A stretch of DNA of 64,000 nt from JADJYF01 sp965278995 (GTDB taxonomy: Bacteria > Pseudomonadota > Gammaproteobacteria > Ga0077536): contig OZ257136.1 of the NCBI GenBank assembly GCA_965278995.1, forward strand, positions 2,356,001 to 2,420,000. Reading direction: 5' to 3'. The translations under genes were made by a program, and so were the position numbers. The first letter of the stretch is position 1. Each line of letters begins with the position of its first letter. Below are positions 53,622 through 62,789 of the stretch, one piece after another. The notes under the pieces are model-generated. The model was given only the letters and a program-made list of their open reading frames with translations. It searched no databases and was not told the DNA's origin.

Positions 53622-54824
53622 TTAGACCGCATCGCCGCCGGCGCCCAGGATCGCTTCGATCTCTGCCCGGCCGTACCCCGCTTCAGCGAGAATTTCCCGG
53701 CTCTGCTCACCCAGCTGTGGCTGATGTTCGCGTATCGGCAGCGGCGCGCCATCGAAGCGCAGTGCGGAGTCCGGGATCTGCAGCGCGCCTTCGCTGGGGT
53801 GCGCATAGGGGCGAAAGAAACCGATGTGCTGCAGGTGCGAATCATGTTTGAGATCGGCAAGTGCATTGACCGGGCCGCACGGGATGTCGGCCGCGCGGAG
53901 CATCCGCAGATTGTCGTCAGAACTGCGTAACCGCAGCACCGCACCGACGGCGGCATACAGTGAATCGATATGGCGCGTGCGTTCGGCCATGCTTCGATAG
54001 CGAGCATCGTCGGCGACGTCCGGCTGCCCGGCCAGTGCCCAGAACGAGCGCCACTGTTTGTCCGTATACGCCAGCATGCAGATATAGCCATCAAGCGTCG
54101 GGAAAGGTCGGCGTTCCGCCGACAGTGCCCGCGGATAGCCGGCCGTTCCGATAGGCGGCAAAAATGTTTCGCCAAATAAATGTTCGACCAGTGTGTAGGC
54201 GACCATGGCTTCGAACATGCCGAGTTCCATATACACGCCACGCCCGGTGCGCAGGCGCTGCACCAGCGCTGCCGTCAAGCCAGTAGCCGCCATCAGTCCA
54301 GCGCTTTTGTCGGCAATGACCGAGGGCGCCAGCGCCGGCGTGCCGTCACGCTCGGCGAACGCCCCCGCCATCCCGCATTCGCCCTGAATGACATCGTCGT
54401 ATGCCGGGCGCCCGGCATACGGGCCCTCTTCGAGATAACCGTGCAGCGCGCCGTAGACAATCGTCGGTTTGCGTGCAAGCACGGCTGCCGGGGTAAAGCC
54501 GAGCGCGGCCATCTTGCGCGGGCGACCGTTGTGCACAAAGACGTCCGCCTGTTCGATCAGGCGCCATAGCGCATCGCGTGCTGCGGCGAGTTTCAAATCC
54601 AGACAGATGCTTCGCTTGTTGCGGTTGCAGCCGAGAAAGGTCGCACTCATGCCGGGATGGCGCGCCGGGCCGATGTTCCGCGTGGAGTCGCCTGACGGGG
54701 CTTCGACCTTTATGATCTCGGCACCGAGATCGCCCAGCATCTGCGTCGCGTATGGCCCGAACAGGACGGTAGTCAAGTCGATCACACGCAGCCCGGTCAG
54801 GGGCAGCATCAGCGTTTCGGTCAT
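53622..54824 (-). CDS. CaiB/BaiF family CoA transferase
   Basis: The 400-residue class III CoA transferase has a Rossmann-type start (LRVIDLTTVLFGPYATQMLGD), the CoA-handling segment CNRNKRSICLDLK, and the catalytic Asp in RPAYDDVIQGECGMAG. There is also the conserved GDGYIC-like TLDGYICMLAYTDKQWR. It probably moves CoA between carboxylic acids. It is the first gene of the caiB-racemase-amidase run, 74 bp before the racemase gene, and is divergent from the dihaem peroxidase gene. Confidence 0.9.
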   Translation of the reverse strand: MTETLMLPLTGLRVIDLTTVLFGPYATQMLGDLGAEIIKVEAPSGDSTRNIGPARHPGMSATFLGCNRNKRSICLDLKLAAARDALWRLIEQADVFVHNGRPRKMAALGFTPAAVLARKPTIVYGALHGYLEEGPYAGRPAYDDVIQGECGMAGAFAERDGTPALAPSVIADKSAGLMAATGLTAALVQRLRTGRGVYMELGMFEAMVAYTLVEHLFGETFLPPIGTAGYPRALSAERRPFPTLDGYICMLAYTDKQWRSFWALAGQPDVADDARYRSMAERTRHIDSLYAAVGAVLRLRSSDDNLRMLRAADIPCGPVNALADLKHDSHLQHIGFFRPYAHPSEGALQIPDSALRFDGAPLPIREHQPQLGEQSREILAEAGYGRAEIEAILGAGGDAV

Positions 54825-55008
54825 CGTTCGCTCCAGAAACTGGCAGGCGCTGACTTACAGTCATGATGCAGGCTCAGCGTGAACGCAGTATAGCCAGCTA
54901 CTCGGCTCTGATGCGGACTGCGATAATCGGAGCTGACCCGAAACTGGTGCTGTGGCGTACCGTGCGCGTCATGCTTCTGTTCTCTGCGCTGTAACGAAGT
55001 CGTCATCA

Positions 55009-56220
55009 ATGAAAGCTGTCATGAACGCTGCGAGCAGACTCAAATTCGGCAGCCTTGCGCTGTTGAGCTGCCTGGCATCACTGAACGCCGTGGCAGCTGA
55101 TGACGCCGCGCAGGCGGAGCTCGGACGCCTGCTGTTTTTCGATCAGAACCTCTCACGCCCACGAAGCCAATCCTGCGCCACCTGCCATGATCCGGCGCAC
55201 GCGTTCACCGACGCTCGCGATAACGCAGTACACGGTGCCGCATCTCTCGGTGCCGACGGCCGCTCGCTGGGCAGGCGTAATACGCCGAGTCTTTCGTACC
55301 TCGCACTCAATCCGGACTTTCTGCCCGGTGACGACGGTAACCCTGTTGGTGGGTTTTTTCTCGATGGCCGCGCCCGCACACTAGCCGAACAGGCCGCCGG
55401 ACCGCTTTTGAACCCGCTCGAGATGGCGATGCCAGACGCCGCCTCGGTAAGTGCGCGCCTGCGCGAAAACCCGGTCTATGTGGCACGCTTCAGCGGCGCC
55501 GTCCTGGCCGATCCCGAGCGGACACTGCGCGCCGTTGGCGCAGCACTCGCCGCGTTTCAACGAACGGCCTATTTCGCGCCTTTCGATTCACGCTATGACC
55601 GCTACCTGCGCGGCGAATACGTGCTGACACCCGACGAAGAAATCGGCCGACGTTTGTTCTTTGCAACGCTCACCAATTGCGCGAGCTGCCATGTGCTGCA
55701 TACGCTCGCGCCCGGCGCGGACGAACCGTTCACGAATTATCAGTATCACAACATCGGCGTGCCAGTGAACACGGCACTGTCGGAAGCTGCCGGACGGAAT
55801 GCGCACGAGATCGATCGCGGGCTCGCCGAGAACCCGGCAACACCGGCTGGCGGCGTGGCCGGGCGCTTCAAGGTGCCGACCCTGCGCAATATCGCTGTCA
55901 CCGCGCCTTATATGCATAACGGCGTATTCCGCGATCTGCGCACAGCCCTGCATTTCTACAATCGTCATCTGGTAACCAGCGCGGCGAGCCGGACCAACCC
56001 TGAGACCGGACGACCGTGGGGACCAGCCGAAGTACCGGACAATCTGGCTGTCGACCTGCTGCGGCTCGGCCAGCCGCTGGATGAAGAGCGAGTCGCCACG
56101 CTGATTGCATTCCTGCGCATCCTTACCGACCGGCGCTACGAAGCATTGCTCGACGCTGACAGCACACGAGCCGGCTATACTCGCGCCACCGATTTATCCG
56201 CTAAAGGAGTCCGCCGATGA
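55009..56220 (+). CDS. dihaem cytochrome c peroxidase (CcpA/MauG family)
   Basis: The 403-residue periplasmic protein has a signal peptide (FGSLALLSCLASLNAVAA) and two haem c sites, C56ATCH60 and C224ASCH228. PTLRNIAVTAPYMHNGVF is the classic second-domain signature. It reduces peroxide or, like MauG, oxidises a protein residue. The ATG at 55009 gives the signal; a longer reading from 54952 does not. Its stop overlaps the epoxide hydrolase ATG (ATGA), so the two are co-translated. Confidence 0.92.
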   Translation: MKAVMNAASRLKFGSLALLSCLASLNAVAADDAAQAELGRLLFFDQNLSRPRSQSCATCHDPAHAFTDARDNAVHGAASLGADGRSLGRRNTPSLSYLALNPDFLPGDDGNPVGGFFLDGRARTLAEQAAGPLLNPLEMAMPDAASVSARLRENPVYVARFSGAVLADPERTLRAVGAALAAFQRTAYFAPFDSRYDRYLRGEYVLTPDEEIGRRLFFATLTNCASCHVLHTLAPGADEPFTNYQYHNIGVPVNTALSEAAGRNAHEIDRGLAENPATPAGGVAGRFKVPTLRNIAVTAPYMHNGVFRDLRTALHFYNRHLVTSAASRTNPETGRPWGPAEVPDNLAVDLLRLGQPLDEERVATLIAFLRILTDRRYEALLDADSTRAGYTRATDLSAKGVRR

Positions 56221-57359
56221 GCGCCATTCGTCCCTTCCGCTTCGATGTTCCGCAGTCCGAGCTGGATGAACTCAAGCGTCGCCTGGCAGCGACCCGCTGG
56301 CCCGAGCGCGAGACCCCGACGGACTGGAGCCAGGGCATTCCGCTCGCCTACATGCAGGAGGTCTGCACCTACTGGCGCACGCAATACGACTGGCGCCGCT
56401 GCGAAGCGGCGCTGAACGCGCAGCCGCAATGGATTACCGAGATAGACGGCCTCGATATCCAGTTCATGCACGTGCGCTCGCCGCATGCCCAGGCAATGCC
56501 AATGGTCATGACGCACGGCTGGCCGGGCTCGATCATCGAATTCATGAAAGTCATCGGCCCGCTGACGTGCCCGGAAGAACACGGCGGATCAGCCAGCGAC
56601 GCGTTTCACGTCGTCTGCCCGACCCTGCCAGGGTTCGGCTATTCCGGCAAACCGACAGCGCCGGGTTGGGGGATTGAGCGTATCGGCCGCGCCTGGGGCC
56701 AGCTGATGGCGCGACTCGGCTACGAGCGCTGGGTTGCGCAGGGCGGCGACTGGGGTTCGGCAGTGACGGCCGCCATCGCCGTCAGTGAGCCGCCCAACTG
56801 TATCGCCATGCACACCAACATGCCGATACTCAGCCCGAGTGCCGCCGTGATGGAGAATCTGACCGACGAAGAGAAAGACGGCATCGCCGGTGGCCAGCAC
56901 TACTGGGATTGGGATTCCGGCTACTCGAAAGAACAAAGCACACGGCCGCAGACGCTGGGCTACGGTCTGGTCGATTCACCTGCAGCGCAGGCTGCGTGGA
57001 TCATCGAGAAATTCTGGGCCTGGACGGATTGCAACGGACATCCGGAGAATGCGCATACGCGAGACGAGCTGCTCGACAATGTGATGATGTACTGGCTGCC
57101 GGCAGCAGGCGCCTCAGCGGCACGTATTTACTGGGAGAGTTTCAAAATCCTGACCCAGCAGCAGATCCCGATAGATATTCCAGCCGGCGTGAGCATCTAT
57201 CCACGCGAGATTTTCCGATCGTCGCGGCGCTGGGCCGAAGATCGTTTCAGCAAGCTGGTGCATTGGAACAAACTCGACAAAGGCGGTCATTTCGCCGCGT
57301 TCGAGCAGCCTGTGTTGTTCGTCAACGAGATCCGGAACTGCTTCCGACACGTGCGCTGA
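56217..57359 (+). CDS. epoxide hydrolase (alpha/beta hydrolase, EHN type)
   Basis: The 380-residue protein has an EHN N-terminal domain (FRFDVPQSELDELKRRLAATRW), the oxyanion motif HGWPGS (100-105), the nucleophile Asp178 in AQGGDWGSAV, and the final catalytic His in KGGHFAAFEQP. It opens epoxides to diols by a covalent alkyl-enzyme intermediate. There is no signal peptide, so it is cytoplasmic. The start overlaps the peroxidase stop by 4 bp. A P450 or monooxygenase product could be its substrate, but no direct link is visible. Confidence 0.92.
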   Translation: MSAIRPFRFDVPQSELDELKRRLAATRWPERETPTDWSQGIPLAYMQEVCTYWRTQYDWRRCEAALNAQPQWITEIDGLDIQFMHVRSPHAQAMPMVMTHGWPGSIIEFMKVIGPLTCPEEHGGSASDAFHVVCPTLPGFGYSGKPTAPGWGIERIGRAWGQLMARLGYERWVAQGGDWGSAVTAAIAVSEPPNCIAMHTNMPILSPSAAVMENLTDEEKDGIAGGQHYWDWDSGYSKEQSTRPQTLGYGLVDSPAAQAAWIIEKFWAWTDCNGHPENAHTRDELLDNVMMYWLPAAGASAARIYWESFKILTQQQIPIDIPAGVSIYPREIFRSSRRWAEDRFSKLVHWNKLDKGGHFAAFEQPVLFVNEIRNCFRHVR

Positions 57360-57440
57360 CGCCCCAGGTATGCTGCAGGAAGGACCGCCGGCACGCTGGG
57401 GCGCTGGCGGTTAGGCCCAGGGTCAGCAGGCCTGGAGTCC

Positions 57441-57887
57441 TCAGGTATTCGTATCGCTGTCGAAACCGCGCAGTCGTTGTTCGAGCTGCCGCGCTTTCTC
57501 GACGCTGCCGCCGAGAAATCCAGGTGCAGCACGGTAGTATCGGATCAGGTCTTCGAGGGCGCTGGGTTCGTCAGGATCGAGCTGTACGGCGAGTTCGAGC
57601 GCATCACAGGTCTTGCGTGCAAGGCCAAGGGCTCGAAGGCCACGGGCACGCTCAGCCAACCGCCCATAGCTGCGTCCAAGCAGATGCGCGCAGCGCGCGC
57701 AGGTCGGTTCTATCACCATCGCGGCGGACAACAGCCGCACGGCTTCGTCGTAGTGTCCTCCCTCGTACGCGCGCAAGCCGGCGACGAAAGTCGGGCTCGC
57801 CGTATCAACTGTTGTCGCGGCAGGCGTACCGTAGCTTGTAGCCATCGCTACCACCATGGCGATAAGTAGGGCAGGAATACGCAGCAT
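57441..57887 (-). CDS. exported TPR-like protein of unknown function
   Basis: The 148-residue protein has a signal peptide (LRIPALLIAMVVAMATSYGT) followed by TPR-like helices: AGLRAYEGGHYDEAVRLLSAA, then EPTCARCAHLLGRSYGRLAE, then ALELAVQLDPDEPSALEDL. A CARC pair in the middle might form a disulfide or bind metal. It is a small periplasmic protein of a scaffold type; no partner is evident. It converges with the epoxide hydrolase gene. Confidence 0.7.
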   Translation of the reverse strand: MLRIPALLIAMVVAMATSYGTPAATTVDTASPTFVAGLRAYEGGHYDEAVRLLSAAMVIEPTCARCAHLLGRSYGRLAERARGLRALGLARKTCDALELAVQLDPDEPSALEDLIRYYRAAPGFLGGSVEKARQLEQRLRGFDSDTNT

Positions 57888-58167
57888 GACATCCTGTACG
57901 GGATTCCAAAAAGCGAGCTAGATTAGAAGATTAGCGGCAATATTGCGAGGAGATGCAATGGCAAGGGCAGCAGCCGTAACGCGCGCATTCTCTGCGCGGC
58001 GCTTCCTGCGCGGCAATTTTGCTCCGCCGGGCACGGAATGTGACGCTCCAGACCGGCTCGTTGGCGGGGGAGTTCCGGGCGGGTCGAACGCACCCAGTGA
58101 AGCCCTGCAAGGGCGAGCCTCAGGATGAGGCGGGTAAAAGTCCAGGATCGACTTTTTCAGCGTTTCA
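57888..58167. other. 280-bp intergenic region between the TPR-like gene and ppsR
   Basis: No gene is convincing. A 56-codon frame at 57958 has a good AGGAG site and begins MARAAAVTRAFSARRFLRG, a little like NapF N-termini, but leads nowhere recognisable. The right half resembles the non-coding repeat-like tails often found after bacterial genes (its minus-strand frame starts PHPEARP). Confidence 0.4.
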
Positions 58168-59598
58168 CTAATCCTCGTCCGCAGTATCGGATTCGTCAAC
58201 GAGCCCGTAGCGGCGAAGTTTGACGTACAGGCTCTGGCGACTGAGCCCCAGCACCTTGGCTGCGGCAGCGCGGTTATCGCCGGTCAGCCTGAGTGCCGCC
58301 TCAATGCAGGCTCGCTCGATGAGATCAGTGGTGTCGCGGACGACGCCTTTCAACGGCACTTTTCCGATCATGTCGATCATGTCGGCCGTGCTCTGCGGCA
58401 GGTCGCCGGTGCGCGGCTTACTGACAGTAGTCGACGCAGCGCTGTTTCCGGCGCTGCTGCGGACAATGAAGCCATAGCCTGGCGGCGAGCCGTCGGGCAT
58501 CGCGATCCCGGACAGATCGACGGCCGTGATTTGGCCCTGGGTGCCGCGCAAAATCATCCCTATCGGCAGTAGACGGCCGGCTTGCGCGAGCTGCGACAGC
58601 ACGATGTTCAGTTCGACGCCGCCACGCTCGAGATAATTATCGAGCGGCTGCCCGCAGGCATGGTCGAGTTTCGCAACCTGGGTGAGGTTCATGAACGCAT
58701 CGTTGGCCCAGGTGATGGTGCCACTGATATCGGTCAGGACGATGCCTTCGACTGCGCCGCGCATCAATCCGAGCAGATTGGCCTCTGCCGTTGGCGGCGG
58801 TTCGCTGCTGACCGCGTCAGCAGTCAGCCGCAACAGAATCAAGCGCAAATCGTCAGCGCGGAACAGGTCGGCGAGCAAGTTCATCTCGACGGTGCCATCC
58901 ACCGTCCGTGCCGTGGCCGACGACGCCTGCGCCGTGGCGACGACACTCGCCAGCAGCGCTTGCACCTCGGCGCGGGATGCTTTGTCGTACAAGCCTGCCA
59001 GCGGCTTGCCGGCAAGTTCGCGCGGTTCGCGCCCGAACAGCTGTGCTGCCTGCGGGTTGATCTCACGCACCCGACCAGTCGTTGCATCAACCACGATCAG
59101 CGCATCGGAACCCAGTTCGAATAACAGTCGGTAGTGCGTTTCAGCCTGGCGCTGGAGCTTGCTGCTCGACTCCATTTCCTGCCGGTTGGCGAGCAGTCTC
59201 GATTGCAGGCTCGCGAGCGCGCGCTGGTCGCGCCCGACCAGGGCGACCTGCCCTGCAATACCCAGCGGCAGCGCGGCGTAGCGGACCGGGAAGTCCTCCT
59301 GATCAGGCGCTGCGTGCAGCACTTCAATCTCCGGCGACGGGTGGCCGGAGCGGGCGAGCTCCAGAAGCTTGCGCAATTTCGGCCGGCAGCGCTCGCTGAC
59401 CAGGTCTTCGACCGGTCGCCCGCGCCATTTTGCCAGACCCAGGCGGGTCGGATCTTCGATGCGGAACGAGAGGTCGCGGACAGTGCCATCGGCACTGATG
59501 ATCAAAGCGACATCGGCGCTCGCCGCGATCAGGTCGCCGACCATGCGGGCATCGGTCGTGCCGAGAAACGCCTCGGGCTGGCGGAACTTACCGGTCAT
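58168..59598 (-). CDS. ppsR: photosynthesis repressor PpsR/CrtJ
   Basis: The 476-residue regulator has three PAS-type segments (about 20-125, 150-265, 275-385) and a Fis-type DNA-binding helix (GDNRAAAAKVLGLSRQSLYV) as in PpsR/CrtJ. It binds TGT-N12-ACA palindromes and represses pigment and light-harvesting genes in air or unsuitable light. Cys431, in RACIEAALRL at the start of the DNA-binding domain, matches the redox Cys of Rhodobacter PpsR. The other Cys are at 71 and 315, none near 251, so the classical disulfide partner seems absent. GAGG precedes the ATG. It is divergent from bphO-bphP; in Rhodopseudomonas a neighbouring bacteriophytochrome antagonises PpsR in far-red light. Confidence 0.93.
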   Translation of the reverse strand: MTGKFRQPEAFLGTTDARMVGDLIAASADVALIISADGTVRDLSFRIEDPTRLGLAKWRGRPVEDLVSERCRPKLRKLLELARSGHPSPEIEVLHAAPDQEDFPVRYAALPLGIAGQVALVGRDQRALASLQSRLLANRQEMESSSKLQRQAETHYRLLFELGSDALIVVDATTGRVREINPQAAQLFGREPRELAGKPLAGLYDKASRAEVQALLASVVATAQASSATARTVDGTVEMNLLADLFRADDLRLILLRLTADAVSSEPPPTAEANLLGLMRGAVEGIVLTDISGTITWANDAFMNLTQVAKLDHACGQPLDNYLERGGVELNIVLSQLAQAGRLLPIGMILRGTQGQITAVDLSGIAMPDGSPPGYGFIVRSSAGNSAASTTVSKPRTGDLPQSTADMIDMIGKVPLKGVVRDTTDLIERACIEAALRLTGDNRAAAAKVLGLSRQSLYVKLRRYGLVDESDTADED

Positions 59599-59661
59599 AG
59601 GCCCGCCTCAGGGTGGCAGGAGTGTGCGGGCAGGTGCCCTGGATCGTAGTGACAAGACATA

Positions 59662-59690
59662 TTGACAGTATAGGCGAGTTCGTGTGTAAG
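59662..59690 (+). promoter_or_regulatory. candidate promoter of the bphO-bphP operon
   Basis: TTGACA at 59662-59667 and TGTAAG at 59685-59690 are 17 bp apart, about 130 bp upstream of bphO. The -35 is consensus and the -10 matches four of six. No proper TGT-N12-ACA site is present. Confidence 0.45.
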
Positions 59691-59820
59691 CAGTAGTGTT
59701 ACGTTTCGGCCCCGACTGCGGTCCGGCTGCCATTGCGGCGCGCGCGCGCGATGCACTAGCATTCCTGCTCAGTGCGGCCACCATGAGCGGCCCGCACGCG
59801 CTATGAGGGGAGAGTGAGCG

Positions 59821-60501
59821 ATGGCCACGGTGCAAGCCCTGGAAGCACCTGCCGGGGATGCGCGCGCGGCGTTGCGCGTGCAGACCCGTGCCGACCACGA
59901 GCGTTTGCACCGGCTGCCGGCATTCGCTTCGCTGGCGGCGGGAACGCTCGACCGCCACGGCTACCGACACCTGCTCGTGCGCCTCCACGCATTCCACCAC
60001 GCCGCCGATGCAGCGCTGCGTGCGGCCTGCCTTCGCTATGCCAGCGAGCGCCTGGGTTACCACTGGTTCGGCCGGGCCGAGCACCTGGCTGCAGACCTCG
60101 CCGCACTCGCCGACCAAACCGCGGGCGTGATGCCCGTCTTTGCTGCATCGGTGCCTCCGGCGGAAAGTTTCGCCGAATTTGCCGGCATTGCGTATGTCGT
60201 CGAGGGTTCACTGCTGGGCGCAATCTCGCTCGGACGATCAGCGCGAGTGCTGCTGGCGCAGGACCCGCGCGCCACCCACAACTATTGGAGCTGGTGTCAG
60301 GCCGTTGCCGGTGACAGAGTCGCCGCCATGCATCGGCTGGTCGAGGCCGCCGACAGCGAACCAACCGGACGCCATTCGATGATTGCTACCGCCAGATGCA
60401 CGTTCGATGCTTTCGGACAATGCTTTACCGCGCCATTGACAACTGCTGACGTGGCACCGGCAAGGTCGGCCAGCGGCGATACCGGGCACCGGTGTCGCTG
60501 A
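59821..60501 (+). CDS. bphO: haem oxygenase supplying biliverdin to the bacteriophytochrome
   Basis: The 226-residue protein has the haem oxygenase fold. The axial His is in VQTRADHERLH (His26), and the distal helix reads GIAYVVEGSLLGAISLGR, close to the usual GALYVLEGSTLGG. It opens haem to biliverdin IXalpha, the chromophore of BphP. Its stop overlaps the bphP ATG (TGATG), so the two are translated together. It is divergent from ppsR. The C-terminal tail is longer than in many BphO and is low in conserved residues. Confidence 0.92.
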   Translation: MATVQALEAPAGDARAALRVQTRADHERLHRLPAFASLAAGTLDRHGYRHLLVRLHAFHHAADAALRAACLRYASERLGYHWFGRAEHLAADLAALADQTAGVMPVFAASVPPAESFAEFAGIAYVVEGSLLGAISLGRSARVLLAQDPRATHNYWSWCQAVAGDRVAAMHRLVEAADSEPTGRHSMIATARCTFDAFGQCFTAPLTTADVAPARSASGDTGHRCR

Positions 60502-62789
60502 TGGCCAGCCCGTATCCCATCGACCTGTCGACCTGCGACAACGAACCGATACACGTCATCGGCGCGATCCAGCCGCACGGCTGTCTGATTGCCATCGATA
60601 TTCATTCGCTGACCATCGAATACGCGAGCAACAATACGGAAAAGCTGCTCGGTCGCCCTCCGGCAGCGCTGCTCGGCATGCCGGCTGCGGCCGTGCTTGG
60701 CGCACTTAACACAGCCCAGCTGACTCGGCGTGCACAGCCACCGTCGCCGCCTGAACTGATCAAACCGTGGTTCATCGATCTTGCTGGCGACGACGATGCC
60801 ATGGTCAAAGTCGAATGCCTGCCGCACCGCCATGAAGGATTCTACGTCCTCGAATTCGTGCGCCCTGAATCCGGCCCCGACAGGGTGTGGGAAGAGGATC
60901 TGCTGCGCCAGCGCATTATTTCCGAGCTGATCAAGCCCGGGACGATGCACGACCTGGCCCAGGTCAGCGCAGATATCGTGCGCGACGTCACCGGTTTTGA
61001 TCGCGTGATGATTTATCGCTTCGCCGAAGACAAACACGGCGAAGTGATCGCTGAAAGCACCGCACGCGAAGACAGCTTCCTCGGCCTGCACTATCCGGCG
61101 TCGGACATACCCGACCCCGCGCGCCGTCATTTTCTCCTTAACCTCATCAGAACTATTCCGGATATCAATGCGCCACCTGTTCCGATACTGGCGCGGTCCG
61201 GCGCGATCGCTGATGCCGCTTCGACAGCGCCCCTCGATCTCACTTATTCCAAACTGCGTGGCGTAGCACCGGTCCACATCGAGTACCTGAACAACATGGG
61301 CGTGCTGGGCAGCATGTCGATATCGCTGACCGCGAATGACAGCCTGTGGGGGCTGGTCGCCTGTCATCACTACAGTCCGATGCTTATTTCGTCCAGTCGC
61401 CTTCGTTTCGCCGAGCTTCTTGGTGGTACGATTTCGGCGTTGCTGCAGAGTCTCGAAAATACACTGCAGTTGCGGCAGGCGATCCGGGCGGAACGGGCCG
61501 CTTTCGATATCGAACTCCGCGCGCGCAGCGGCCAACCGCTGGAACGAGTCATCAACGATTTCGTTCCAACACTGCTCGATCTCGTCGACGCGCGCGGCAT
61601 TGTCTTGAAGCTCGGAGCCGTGACCCAAAGTTACGGTGACGTACCGCAGCTCGCGCATGACTATGAACCTTTGGTCCAGTCACTTGTCGACGGCGTCGCG
61701 AGCAGCGACAACATGCCAGGAACAGCAGCGCATTCGAGCATCGGCGCGGGTGCTGCTTATCTTGAGTTGTCCGATGACGGTCAAGACTATCTCGTGTTCG
61801 TGCGCGAGGAATACGAACACACCATCAAATGGGCAGGTCGGCCACACAAGGTCGAGCAACGCCAGGAAGACGGTACGGTCCGCCTCACTCCGCGTGGTTC
61901 GTTTGCTCTGTGGCGAGAAGAACGTCGTGGTCGCAGCAAGCCGTTCAGCGACAGCGACCGCGAAGTTCTGCGAATCACGCGCCGCGCACTTTTCGCACTT
62001 AACAGTCTCGACCATGAGCGCCGCGCCTTGGCGGCGCAGAAAGAAGCTGAAGACGAAGAAGCGCGACTGCGTCTTGCCCTGCTCGATGCGGCCCGGCAAA
62101 GCTCGCTCGGCGAACTTGCTTCGGCTCTGGCCCACGAACTGAATCAGCCACTGTCGGCTGTATCGAATTACGTCAACGCATGTCGGCAGGAACTCCGCAA
62201 CTATGGCATTGCGATCCCTGCCAAAGTCAACGAACTCATCGAAGACGCGGCCAATGAATCCACGCGCGCGGCCGATCTGGTCAGACGTCTGCGGAATTTC
62301 ATCGCTCAGGGTGAACTGGTCGGTGACATGATTGACCTTCATCAGGTCATTCGTCAGGGTGTGGAACTCGCCCTCGCCGCGAGTCAGGACAGTGTCCCGG
62401 AAGTCGAGCTGGTCTTTGCGGCCGACATTCCACTGGTGTGGGCCGACCCGGTCCAGATTGGTCAGGTCATTCTCAACCTCGTGCGCAACAGCGTCACAGC
62501 AATGCAACAGCAGCTTGAACGCAAACTCACCATCACGACACGACTCGATTCCCGCTTGATCGAAGTGGTGGTCCGCGATAGCGGTGTCGGCATTGCCGCC
62601 GAAATCGCTGACAGCTTGTTCGAACCTTTCCATAGCTCGACAACCAGTGGTATGGGTATCGGACTGTCGCTATGTCGCTCGATCATCGAAGCGCATAAAG
62701 GGCGTATCGCGTCCAGACCGTGTGCCGACGGCGCCGAGATAATTTTCACCCTGCCGCGGGATCAGGGAGAGCGCGATGCCACTGCGTGA
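60501..62789 (+). CDS. bphP: bacteriophytochrome sensor histidine kinase
   Basis: The 762-residue photoreceptor has PAS-GAF-PHY-kinase layout. Cys12 (IDLSTCDNEPIHVIGAIQPHG) is the biliverdin attachment site. The GAF domain has LHYPASDIPDPARRHFL, the DIP motif, with DPAR replacing the commoner AQAR. The PHY tongue shows PRGSFALW. The kinase is FixL-like (ALAHELNQPLSAVSNYVNA for the phospho-His; NLVRNSVTAM for the ATP site). It switches between red- and far-red-absorbing states. The ATG at 60501 overlaps the bphO stop; an upstream GTG at 60492 is possible. The gene overlaps the response regulator by 14 bp. Confidence 0.95.
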   Translation: MASPYPIDLSTCDNEPIHVIGAIQPHGCLIAIDIHSLTIEYASNNTEKLLGRPPAALLGMPAAAVLGALNTAQLTRRAQPPSPPELIKPWFIDLAGDDDAMVKVECLPHRHEGFYVLEFVRPESGPDRVWEEDLLRQRIISELIKPGTMHDLAQVSADIVRDVTGFDRVMIYRFAEDKHGEVIAESTAREDSFLGLHYPASDIPDPARRHFLLNLIRTIPDINAPPVPILARSGAIADAASTAPLDLTYSKLRGVAPVHIEYLNNMGVLGSMSISLTANDSLWGLVACHHYSPMLISSSRLRFAELLGGTISALLQSLENTLQLRQAIRAERAAFDIELRARSGQPLERVINDFVPTLLDLVDARGIVLKLGAVTQSYGDVPQLAHDYEPLVQSLVDGVASSDNMPGTAAHSSIGAGAAYLELSDDGQDYLVFVREEYEHTIKWAGRPHKVEQRQEDGTVRLTPRGSFALWREERRGRSKPFSDSDREVLRITRRALFALNSLDHERRALAAQKEAEDEEARLRLALLDAARQSSLGELASALAHELNQPLSAVSNYVNACRQELRNYGIAIPAKVNELIEDAANESTRAADLVRRLRNFIAQGELVGDMIDLHQVIRQGVELALAASQDSVPEVELVFAADIPLVWADPVQIGQVILNLVRNSVTAMQQQLERKLTITTRLDSRLIEVVVRDSGVGIAAEIADSLFEPFHSSTTSGMGIGLSLCRSIIEAHKGRIASRPCADGAEIIFTLPRDQGERDATA

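Noticed and set aside
57958..58128. A 56-codon frame with a good AGGAG site, possibly a NapF-like N-terminal remnant
   Set aside because: The resemblance is limited to an RRFLRG stretch; the rest is low-complexity and overlaps repeat-like DNA.
59685..59706. TGTAAG...TTACG near the bphO promoter as a PpsR site
   Set aside because: The spacing is one base too long and the right half ends in ACG, so it does not fit TGT-N12-ACA.
61680..62633. A 317-codon minus-strand frame opposite bphP
   Set aside because: It is antisense shadow of the kinase region; codon pattern and content do not look like a protein.
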